A DNA stretch of 64,000 nucleotides from Camarhynchus parvulus. Its lineage: Eukaryota > Chordata > Aves > Passeriformes > Thraupidae. The translations under genes were made by a program, and so were the position numbers. The stretch lies in the NCBI RefSeq assembly GCF_901933205.1, contig NC_044572.1, forward strand, positions 20,298,501 to 20,362,500, read 5' to 3'. This document shows positions 43,901 to 55,900 of this stretch, one piece after another; the first letter of the stretch is position 1; the number at the start of each line of letters is the position of its first letter. Under the pieces are notes generated by a model that saw only the letters and a program-made list of their open reading frames with translations, did no database searches and was not told the origin of the DNA.

Positions 43901-46900
43901 TGTAATTTCTGCCATTCATATGCTACTACTAATTAACAGTAAACAGCTACTAGTGACACTTTGCTAATGATTTTTAGCCGTGGTGATTATGCAGGTGAGA
44001 ACTCACAAAGGAACTTAACAGGAAAAATATCTTCACAACATCTCTCTGAGATAGAGGTCTATGATTATTGCTTTATAAGTATAAGAAGCTGAGACTGTGT
44101 GCCTTGGCTAGAAAATTGTTTTGAATTATTCAGCAGCACAGAAATTATGTCTTTCAGAAAAGTAGCAATTGAAACTAGTGTGAAGGAGCCCAGGGAGCCA
44201 CCAGAGGAGCATTGCTGTTACTGTGGGAAGTAAAATATGTAGCCCAACACATAGCTATTCCTCTCTAATTTCACTGAATATTTTTCACAACAATAGCTAA
44301 GAAAAAAAACCAGAGAAGTAGAGATTCTTCTGCTAGTATGTGATGAAGATGTGAAACTGTCTTAAATTTTGAAGCTTTCATTACCATCTTCTTGTTACAG
44401 TAGGCCTGTTGTTACAGGCTTGTCTTTACATGTCATCTTACAAAAAGACTGATTCTGTAATGCTGGTAGTGTTGTTTAATTTAGAGTAGGTGGCTACTGT
44501 GCCGTTGTGTACCAACATTTGAACAGAGGAGTGAAGTTTCACTTCACAAAGGATATGGAAATTCAAAATAATATTTTTCTTCTTCTTTTAATTTTTTTTT
44601 TAGTTTGAATTGTAGTCCTCTCTTCTTCCCTCAGTCAGAATTTCTCTTATGACAAAAATCTGCTTTTGTGCAGAGCAGTGAATATTGCAAGGTAAGCTCT
44701 TAAGATTGCTTTCATCATGTTTTCTATTATTACACAATTACATAGAGAAGTGTAATTTTAGTAAAGCTTATCATGGAATGTACTTTTTATACTGAAACAA
44801 AAAAGTTTATTGTTAACAGCTGAAATCTTGTATACCAAAGGTCTTGACCTACTTTTCTGTGTGCAAAATTCCTGTGAAATAAACAAAACTTTCTACCAGT
44901 ATGTAACTTGTAGAGTTTCCTGTTATGATAGAATGAATTTAACTTGACTTTCTTCCTAAGATGAGTTTAGAGTAAAAAGTAACCTACCCTTTTTTATTTC
45001 ACAAATCCAGTTATGACTGTATTCGCAGTGCTCCTTAATCCATGACAAGGAAGGGTTTTCACCGATTGCTCCACAATCTTGAAATGCAGTATCGTAAAAA
45101 TAGTATCTTATTTCATCTTTATAATTCACCTACAGAGAAAACACACCTGTGGTTTTTATTTTAATCTACAGGGGGAAAAACTGTCCTCTGTAAGGAATGA
45201 GAAGTAGAGCAAAAGTTTCCAACCACTCCTTTCCTCCTCCTCTGGCTGTGAAGCCAATGTGAGCTACTAAAGTGATTACAAACACTCTGCAAGAGGAAAG
45301 AAAGGCTCTGTGTTCATGCAGCATCTAACAAACTGTAGCAGTCCCACAAAAATTCGACTCAAATGAGTCCAGTTATAAATAAAAAGCAGGAAAAGATTTC
45401 TGGCAATTTATCACCCAGAGACTAACAAAAATTAGGAGAGACCTTTCTCATATATTTGTGAGTTTGATAGTCATTTCTGTAGCTGAAAGCAGTCCTCTGT
45501 CTTTTAGCGCTTTTGTGATGGTATAACCCCAGAGTTTATTGGCCTCTTGTTTTTTTCCAATCTAGTATGAAGAATAATGGTTCAGAGTTACCCAGTTGCA
45601 AAATAGGCATCTTTGGAAATTCTTATACACCTTTTATACACACCAGTCATGGAAACTTCAACAGAAAAAATGTCAGAACAGAAGGAATATGGCATGGTGA
45701 AACACTCACCGGAGAACCATCACTCCAGGAAAGTCCACCATCAGGATCCAAACACTGCAAACCTATCCAGAAAGGCTGAAATGATGGGGATTTCTTTCTA
45801 GAGTGTGAAAAAAATGTACAGTGGAAGAAGATATATGTTGTTAGCTCTGCTAAATTTTAGAACCTACATGGGACAATAACTCTGACACTCATTGAACACT
45901 TCAATGCAGAAATTTTAAAAACAAAAAGTACTGTTGGTCAGCAAACTCCCATTGGCAAGTACAATGAAGTTCACACCTTAAAATTTCCTGCTTTGCAAAT
46001 GGTTGTATTGAAAACACAGCATGTTATTTTTCTGCACTGATGTTGTGATTACAGTGTTTTTTTCTCAGAAATAAAATGTTCAGGCTACTAGAAGACAAAA
46101 TTTGATTTCAAAATTATTCACTAAGCAAACTTAGAATAGGGTCTCTGGAGAAGCATTCAACAAATTCTGTTACTGAGTTGTTTTTTTAATCTGAATTTAA
46201 AATGTTTGCAGGCTATGACATTTTAGGAGCTCCAAAAATTCTTTGAAAACATTGCTCGTATGAGACATTTTCTCAGTTACTTTTCTTATTGTTTTGGTGA
46301 AAACCAGATAGATTTTTAAATAATTATCTCAGGAGCAAAAGAGTGTAATTATTTATTACTGTATCATGTGTTGTTACAGCAAAATATTAATTATTAGACA
46401 GTTTGCTTGCTTACTTTATTAAGTTTTCTATCACTGTTTGCTCTTCTTCATTTCTAATAGCAGCCAGGTCTCCTCCTATTTCTCTGCAGAAATCTCGGGC
46501 TTCAAACCATGTTTTCTTTTGGTTTTCTTCTCTCACAAAACCCTGTAGATACAGGTAGAACACTGTGTTTTCAGTGTGATAAACATAAATCTGCTGGCTG
46601 CCTTGCATAAGAAAAATAAGTAAACCTTCCATTACAGTTATCCATTACAATGTGGATTCAAAAGCAATTGGATGACCTTACTTGTCACTGATAGAGTGAA
46701 AGCTGCAGTGATATTTGAATAGTTGTGTAAAAGCTTGCTACATCGTGCCATTCTGTGAAGTTTAGATTGCCTATTTATTTGGTACTGTCCTGTTTCCCAG
46801 GTAGGATTATGGCAAAAAGCAGTACTTACTCTGAAGCAGGAATTAGTGCTATTGCTTGTATCCCAACCCAGGGGACATTTGGAATCAGAAACTCTTTCAG

Positions 46901-49900
46901 AAACAGCAGGAACAGTGACTTTTTCAGCTAATTTTTTGCAGAGAAATTTTGCCTTTACTTCACAGTTCTGAACGTCCCATAGTCCAGCTGCATTTCCAGT
47001 CCTAAGGGCAACACAACCAGCTTTCTTCCCTATTACGAGATAAAAAAGAAAGTTGAAATGTTTTTTAAAGAGGCTCTTTTGACATTTTTATGGCTCATGT
47101 AATTAATTTACAAGATACTATTTGAAATATTAAGTGTAGTGTCCACTCAGAGGAGGAGCTTAGTGAAAAGAGGAAACCAGCAAGTCCTTCATCATCATCC
47201 CTTCCCTCTGAGTGCATGAACAACTCCTTGCCTGCCTCTTTCCTCTCCCACTTGTGGCAAGGCTTTGGCAGCCCATTCCTAAGGCTGGAAAGGATTTCAT
47301 CCTTTCTGCTCAATTTGATTTTGCTCTTGGAAACAATGAGAAATCAGAAAATAAATATTTTCATGGCATCATAGAAAATCATGGCATAATTTAGGTTGGA
47401 AAAGATCTGTAAGATTGTACAGTCCAACCAATTAACACAGGTCCACCACTAAACCATCAGTGCCACATCTACACATCTTCACACCTTGTAAATACATCCA
47501 GGGATGGTAACTCAACCACTTCCCTGGGCAGCCCATTCCAAGGCCTGAGCATCCCTTCTGAGCTCTCATCACCCTGGGATGGATCCCATCTGGGCCCATA
47601 GATTTATGAACATCCTCCCCGCTCAGATGGAAACTAAACTTTGTTTATGAAAATATGGCTATTTTTCGGCCTTGGTTCCCAGAAAAAACAAGATGGGATG
47701 GGGGCCTTGTATCCCCTGGGGCTTGGAGCTCTGGAATACGTTTTGTCCTTCTGGATAGGGAAAAGATAAGGAAAAGCATTGGGACTAGCTTCTAATACCA
47801 TAATAAGCTACAAATATATGTGTAAAAGAATACAGAGAATATATAAAAAGAAAAAGGCAAAAAAAATTTGGCATCAGTAGAGTACCAGGCATTGCTGCAT
47901 TCCAGTTTGTGTACAGAACACCTTCACCAGTCACCCACTTGAAAATCCCTTGCTCTTCCATGTCTGAGAGACCAATCCAAAAATACTTCTCAGAGCTCAG
48001 ACCAATGAGGCTGGTCAGGTAGGCTTGCTCATATCTGAAATGACAGGAGTCAGATGGGATTAAACCCAGCTTTCCTTCCATGTTCCACTCGTCAGCATCC
48101 AAACTTCATACAGCTAGAATTAATAGATTCTCCACTAAACTTCCTCTTATGGGGAATATGTTGTTTAACTGGGTCCCAGATGCAATAGGCGGTGGAGCTG
48201 TGCTATACTGAAAAACTATTCCTTACAGAGCCAAAGTTGCTGTTGTCTGTTCTTTCAATGTTAAGTACTAAAAAAACATTGAGGTATAAATTGTTTTTAG
48301 TAAGAAAAGCCATACTATGTTGATTCATATTTTTCTTCAGAAAAAGGATATCCTGGGGGTTTTTTTGTTGTTTTGTTTTTTCCAAAAGTTCTCAACTCTT
48401 TTTTAAAATTCCAATATTATTGCATCAGATATACAAATTTTAAACCCTTTCCATACCTGTCTGCTATACTTGTTAAATAACCACTGCTCCTTTCACAAGT
48501 TTTCTTTGCTTCTGAAAATGTTACAGAGGTATGTCCAACCAGGTAGCAGTAAAAACCATATCTTTCCCAACCCTGTCAAGAACACATGAAATAAACTTGC
48601 AATGAAAAACAACATATGTTCTAGCACTTGAATTTCAACGAATACACATAAACCAACATATTTTTAATATAACTTAACATGATTATGTAGAAATCTGAGT
48701 TCCAGTGTACCAATAGAAAATCAGCTTAGCAAACATTCAGTGCAGAAAGAAAAGATTTAATGCCTATGAGTCTCACTTTTTTGAAATTAATGGATAAATT
48801 TTTACTGGTAAAAAAGTCAGAGGGACACAGAGATGAATAAAGTTATTCTATGCTTGGAACAAAAAACCAGTAGTCTGTATTATAGTAGAGATGCTGACTC
48901 AAGTTTCCTATGTTTTCAAGGCTAAAGGAACAGTAAATAGACTAATTAATTGTTTTAATACATCAGGTCACCTAAAAAGTCTGACTGAAGCAGTAACATA
49001 GAAACCACTGAAGAGAAAAATCCTCAAAATTACAGCTGAATTCCAAGTCACTCTTCCCTTTTATACCATCTCAAGATTGACTTTCTGCACCCAAGAAAGG
49101 TAAATAAGCTCTGTGTTCAGTATTTGGCTGCTGCTTAACTCCATTGAGCACAATGAGTCTCAGCTCTGTTCCCCATATGGGCTTGTGAGAAAGGTTACTA
49201 AATATAGAATAGGAGTAAATAGGAAAGTATAAAGAGGGGGGAAAAGGAAAAAAATTGGTAGGATACAATAACTTTCTCAAAACAAATTCACTTATAAAAA
49301 GGATTTTATTGTTTCGATTTGGCTTCAGTAGTGAGATTTGTCATCATCTTGCATCATGCTGCATGGTCCAGAATTGTTACCAGTCCCTACTACATGTTCA
49401 ATAACCACATATGGTTGTAGAACAATATAACAAATATGCAGACAAACACAGAATTGGCTTTAGCCCCTTTCACAGACAGTTCTGAGAGGTAATAGGCCTG
49501 ACTTATTATTATTCCTTATATGGAAATGTAGTGAAAATTATCACCCTGAATTTGTTCTGGAATAACACTTGTTAGGAAAGGAAATTAAAAACAATCATTT
49601 CAATGTCAAGAGGAGCTTGTGAAATTTTACTAACCAGATTCTTGGTTATGCTTTCTTCTTACCTTCAGGCAGGCAGGATCAGTCTTTGCTGTTTGAGAAA
49701 CTCCTTGTAGTGGGTCTCTTCTGCAGATGTAGCCTAATTTCCTGTCACAGGCGCTGTCTGCCCAGTATCCATCCTAGTCGCAGTTTGGGAAGAGGTGAGA
49801 AACAGTGAGGCAGAACCTTTTTACTTTAGAAACATTATAATTCTTTTCAAAATACTGTTTCAATGTAAAGAGCTGTAGTTTTTAGTGGATTCCAGGTATT

Positions 49901-52900
49901 TGATCTTGGAGGTGAAGTTATGTTAAGCTAAGTGGCACAGCCAGACTGTTAAGGTTTGCTTGGCATATAATGTACACTCACAATCAGATATGGACATTTA
50001 CTATTTATATGGAATTTCATTTTAAATTTGATTTAGAACAACCATATGTCTGAGTGAATAAAGATAACATTCTTTGATTCTATGCAACTTAGCAGCTATG
50101 GTAAGTTGCATTAAAAATCCCCCTAGAAATATAGCCAAAAGTCAAATAGTGCAGTGCTACACTGTATGATTCATGTGGAATGATTCACCTTTCCTGCCAT
50201 AATGACACAATCTTCTTGGCCAGTGACTTCATGGGTTGGTTCTCCAGGCAACCACTTTGTATATGTCACAGGAGTCCCATCACTCCACTCAAAGTACATT
50301 TGAATTTTGAGGTCATTCAGGCCAATCCACAGCTCATCCACAGCTCCTAAGAACAGAAATTCATTTGTGTTATTACCCAAGTTGAAACAGTCCATAGGAG
50401 GAAGATTTTATGGAGATGAACTGAAATTGCAATGTTGCAATGCAAATTCATCTGTATGAAAAGATAGAGGAGTTTATTTTAAAATGTAATTCTAATTCTT
50501 CTTTCAAGTTAAAAATGAGATACCAGTAGGAAATGAGGTTTGTCAGCTTTATCAGTGAAGTACATTACTGTATCTACAGCTACAAGGTGTCTGATGCAGA
50601 TAATCCACTCAAATGCTGCAGTGACCAGAGCTGTTATTTCCTTCAAGTGACTTTATGCAGTGAAAAACAAATGAAAATCAAAATGGAAATAATTAAAATG
50701 AAAATGAAAATGAAAAGACCATAATGACTCCTCTTGTGAGTTTTTGGCTTTCAAGTTTTTCTAACATATATGTCTGTGGCTTTCCCTGTAAATATTCATA
50801 AAAAGCAAGAAACAATTATTTTATTTAAATCCTGTAAGACTTCTAGTAGTAAAGGTCTCTATTTGTACCAAACACTGCCATGTAGAAATACTCACTGTAG
50901 CCAAGCTGAGACAGTATGAAGCCATGCTCCTCAGGGTTGTGGATACTGGCCAGGTCACCATTGCTCTCATTGCAGGAAATTTGGGCTTCTCTCCATTCTT
51001 TGGGGTCTCTATGAACCATGAAACAGTGACCTCCATAGGGCAACCATTCTTCTGGGCATTTAACAGACTCTACATCTCCTCAAAATCAATAGATATTTCA
51101 AGTTTTTAAATGGTGCAAACTGAAGCGTAGAATAACTGCAATTACATTAGAAATTTAGCTAATTAACGAATTAGAGTGAAAAGGAGGTGGTAACAAAGAA
51201 GCAGTACTTCATTCCTCACACGTGTTTTAGTCTGTATGTTGTTGCTGGTGGTACTTTTAGAGAAATCAAAGTGCTTTTAAACAAAAGAGGAAAAGACTGG
51301 AGCCAGTTGTCACTGGGCTTCACTAGTGTGAAGTATTCACTGGCCAGAGGAATATTTTGGAATTTCATATGCAGCATTTGAACACAATATACCCCAAACA
51401 ATTATGTTTCTTATATTTCATAAAGGAAAGGCATTATTACTGCAGCACAAGTAATTCTCTGCACACATGGCTTTCCATGCCAGCTCTCACTAAATAAACC
51501 AGAGAGAAGTATAGCAGAAAAGTGGTCAAAAGGAAGCTCCTTTCTGCCCTCTTTCTAGATGAAAATTTTCACAGTATTTATAGCAATCTAAAAAGATTGC
51601 CATCAAAAATTTTTTGATTGCCATCAAAAATTTTCTCTGAGCCCACTGATGCAATTTTCCCTAGCCTTCTGTGACAAACCTCAGTATTTCCATTAGAATG
51701 CACTGCAGGAAGGGTGAAGCACCTCTAATTTTATTTTCATGTCCATGCAGACCATGATACTTTCATGAAACTCTATGGCTTAACCCAGTGCCTCTGGAAT
51801 TGTGAATAATAACAAAGTAAAAAATGCTTGTGTGGTTAGTGGGCTCCAGGAGCATTTTCAGTATTTAAATGTATTTTGCTAAAGAAATAACAATGTGCTA
51901 TGTTCTGTACCTGTCATCACAGCAGAAAACCAAATTTCAATGCTTGTTTTTCCTTTTTATTTTAAATAGCCATTAAATTTAACTTTAGTGACACAAAATA
52001 TGCCTTTATCAAAAGGTTTTTTATTTGCTTGACATACCCGATGGAAGAATTAAAGGATCCTTTGTAGATTTTTCCTTTTTACAGATATAGCCAAGTTTCA
52101 GCTCACAGGGCTGGTTTTCCCATTTAGCATCTCTTCTGGGGTTTAGTACTGCACAGAGTTTTTCAGACTCAGGCTCAGGGCTTCCTTCATGGGATAAAAA
52201 CCAAATTATTTTTATGTAGCACAGGGTTTATGTCAGCAGCTAAAAAGAGCAATTTACTGATCACCTTTTCATGTGTCAATTATGGGCTCATTATTTCACT
52301 CCTACAATTATTTTCTACCAGAGATAATGAAATGTAATTTAGAAGTACCCATCAAAATATTTCTTTTGATGCTTATTGCATAATTCACACATTTGATTAC
52401 AGAATAGTGGTCCTTTTAGCATGTCCCTTTGCGATTTGAATGCAGATTTGTTCCTTGCTGCAAGCAGAACCTCCTGACATTCCCTCACAATTGCTGTCTC
52501 TCCTCTGCCTGCCTTTTCCACCAACACCCCAGAGTTTTTCCAGAGGACCACCATCCCTGGGGAATGGTCAGTGTTTTCTCCTCAGAGACACCCACAGTGT
52601 GATGAATTACTTCTTTTCCCCTCTCCCCACAAAAGTTACAACCTAATTCTGCAGTGAACTGGAAGTGTGTGGATTAGCTCATGAGCACAGCTGCTGTGTG
52701 AGGACACCGGAGCCCTGAGGCTGTGGGCTGAGTGACCTGAGAGCCAACCTCTCCTCTCGGCCCTGCAAAGCTTGAGGAGTTTGATCAACTCAACAGAAGG
52801 TAGAAAACATTCCACCAGACTCAGCAGCTCTGGGCTTTCCCTTCATCTTCTGTGCCAGGTAAAAGCAGGTGGCACCTCGGAGTCTTGAGAAGGCTGAAAG

Positions 52901-55900
52901 TTGGACTATGCCTGAATTTATTCAGAATTTGCTGCAACCAGCTGTTGCCATGGCAATAATTGACTTTCAAAGATAATCTGTCAATGCCATGAACTCTTGA
53001 ATGAGAGGAAGAGTAAAAAAGCATAAGTGAAGAGGAAGTCTTTGCAAGAGCAATGCTCAGTGGCAGCTGAGTCCTTGCAGGATGCAGGGTCGGATAACCC
53101 TGCGCAAGCTGTAGAGACTCAGAGGATTTCACTGGCTTGAAGGCATTCCCAGTACGATACAGCTCAACTAGTGCATTTTACTTTATCTGCCTCTGATAGG
53201 AGATGAGGTTATTGAGGTCTTCTGCTTGAAATTCTGTGAGTTATATTTAGTGAAGAAAAGCATCATTCTCAGATTATAATTCCAAAAATTGTTTAAAAAG
53301 ATTACTACCTTGTGCCCAGTTAAAGTATCTGAAGGGAAAGCCACCACTCCACTGCCAGCCACTGTTGAGATTCAGACTGTTAAGCCCAATCCAGAGAGAG
53401 GATCTCTTGCTGTCAATCAAATCTAGATAACCAAAAGAATTGAATTCCAATGAGATTCGCTAGGAAAACGTATCATTTCTAAAGTTTAGAAGAAGATAGT
53501 AAAAGTCTGCCTAGTGATTGGTAAGCTCAGTACAGAATTCATGTTTACTGGTAATAAACTCAGACTTTTTTTTTTTTGTAGATAGAGGGAAGAGAATTGA
53601 AAAAGGTCATTTTACATATTAGTTTATCTGAACTTAATACTATTCTACAGTTATAGATAAACAATAAGGTTTGAAAATTGAAAGATTTAATTTCTATTAT
53701 TAATACTGTTATAAGTTTTCTTGCTTGAGGTGCAATTAATATAGGACCTTCGTTCTACTGTGTGCATAAATCTATAATCTGTATGAAATTTGTATTGTAT
53801 TTCAAAACAACTATTTCATTAGATATACACAAAGAATACTGATTTATTAACACAAAATATAATCATAGAACGTGTCATATAATGTAATTGCCATATAATG
53901 GCTGTCTCCTAAAATGTTTCTTATTGTAATTCCCTTTTCTGTGATTTTTCTGGTGTTTTCTGAGCTTAAGCTAACTTTTGCTTATTTAGCTGGACATCCT
54001 CAGATTTTTTTTATAAAATAATAATAATATAAATAATTTCAAATAATAATTCCACAACTTACTGAAGTACCATGGACAAAAAACTTAACATACTGTAATT
54101 TTGTTATTTCTGATTAGTGTAGATACCATTTTCTTACATCAGCTATTCACTGTAATATGATTAAAGCATTGAAACATTTGTAATCAGTCAAAAAAACCTT
54201 TCAAAAGAGTTTTTACTGAATCTTGCTTATTAATTCACCTCTTAGATATATTTGTTCATGTATTTCCATGACACTTAATAATTCTGCATTCTGTTGCTGA
54301 CAGCTCTTCCTTGCTTGGTGCCATGTGAGAGCTGACTGGTGGTTTATCTGGTAGTAGGTTCCTGTCAAAGGATCTGTACTCCAAAATCTGTCAATGTCTG
54401 TGTGAGAGAAAGGTGATTTAGTACCTGAGTTTGTAATAAACATTTTAGACAATGTGTTATGGCAAAATTTAACTGCAAGCTTGTTTGTGAAATAACATTT
54501 TGGAGCAATTAAGGGTCAGACCCACAAGATATCTTAATCTTTGTTAAGAAAAGAGGGTGTGTCAATGACATTATTAGTAATAAGCATTTCATCCTTTATT
54601 TGCACTTTTCCCATCAAATTTTATAAATTCCAGGAGAAAAAGAATATTGTACAGAGGCCAATAAATCAAAACTGTGTCTTGGTCATTGTCTACCCTGAGA
54701 ACCTGTTCAGAAGCTCATAGGCTATGGCCAAGTTTTTTCTTGACCGGAACACAACTGAAATAAAAACATTTGCAGTAATGAAAACTTTCTTGTGAAATTA
54801 TGCCATGACTAATCACATTTACAATGCTATAGGCTTGGGGAAGAGCAGCTGGAAAGCTGTCCAGTGGAAATGGCCTTGGGGATGCTGGTTGATAACCACA
54901 CAAACGTCTGGTGCCAGGGAGTGCCCAGGTGGCCAAGATGGCAAACAGCATCTTGGCCTGTATCAGCAGCAGTGTGGCCAGCAGGGAAGTGATTGCCTCT
55001 CTTTATTCTGCACTGGTGGGGCCACACCTCAAATACTCAGCTCAGTCTTGAGCCTGACTGCAATAAAGCACCACTGTGAATGGCATCTCAGTTTTCAGGT
55101 GATTCTATGCTGAAGAGAGTCATATTTAAAGCACACTGTTTTTGCCTCAGTCAACTGCTGATAGACACACCCAGACAACTTTCAACCTTACTGTTGGCTA
55201 TTAGCAAGTAGATTTGTTATTTCTGTCAGGAACGTTATTGCATGAAAAAGACATTTAGGCCACTGCAAGGTTTTTCCCTTCAGCATTATTTCAGCATTTC
55301 CCTTCAGCGTCTCAATATTGATACACGTACATAGCAGTGTTGTGTTACAGGATCTATGTCAGCGTGTGGGACTTACTGGCAGCTGGACAGAACCCAAACA
55401 AATGATCCTCATCGAAGCTGGGCGTTATTGCACACCAGAACAAACCATCTGACCTGCCAGCATCTGTGCACTCAGTGTACCATCTTCCACTCAACAGGAA
55501 GGGGAAGGTACACGGAGCTCCATTGGAATTTCCTAACAGTGTAAATATATCTGAGGGGGAAAAAGAGAAGTTTTAATACAGCTTTGTGAATATATGTCTC
55601 TGCACTCTGGATGAGCCTATGTGGAGAAAGCATGACAAGTGTTACAGCAGTGTAATTGGGGAACTGCTGTCACCAGCAATATCTTCCACAGAAGTACTTG
55701 GTAGGTCTTGCAATTTATCCTTTGCCTCTGGGGTACATCATCAGCTGTACCAGCTAGAGATTGAGCAGTTTCATGCTGTAGACAACTATGAAAGAGCTGC
55801 AGTGATTTTTATCTCATATATGATATAATATATATTAATATTATATATATAATATATTATTATATATAACAATATAATAATATATATCTATTTTTATCTT

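Noticed and set aside
44988..45129. The possibility that exon 15 is a pseudo-exon and the true CTLD4 end was missed
   Set aside because: It has good splice sites, the right phase and length, and the conserved WICEIK end. No other candidate exon with EPN/WND lies between exons 14 and 16.
54805..55113. 102-aa open frame with [23 protein letters not shown] sequence
   Set aside because: It is part of a CR1 LINE fragment in intron 3, not a host gene.
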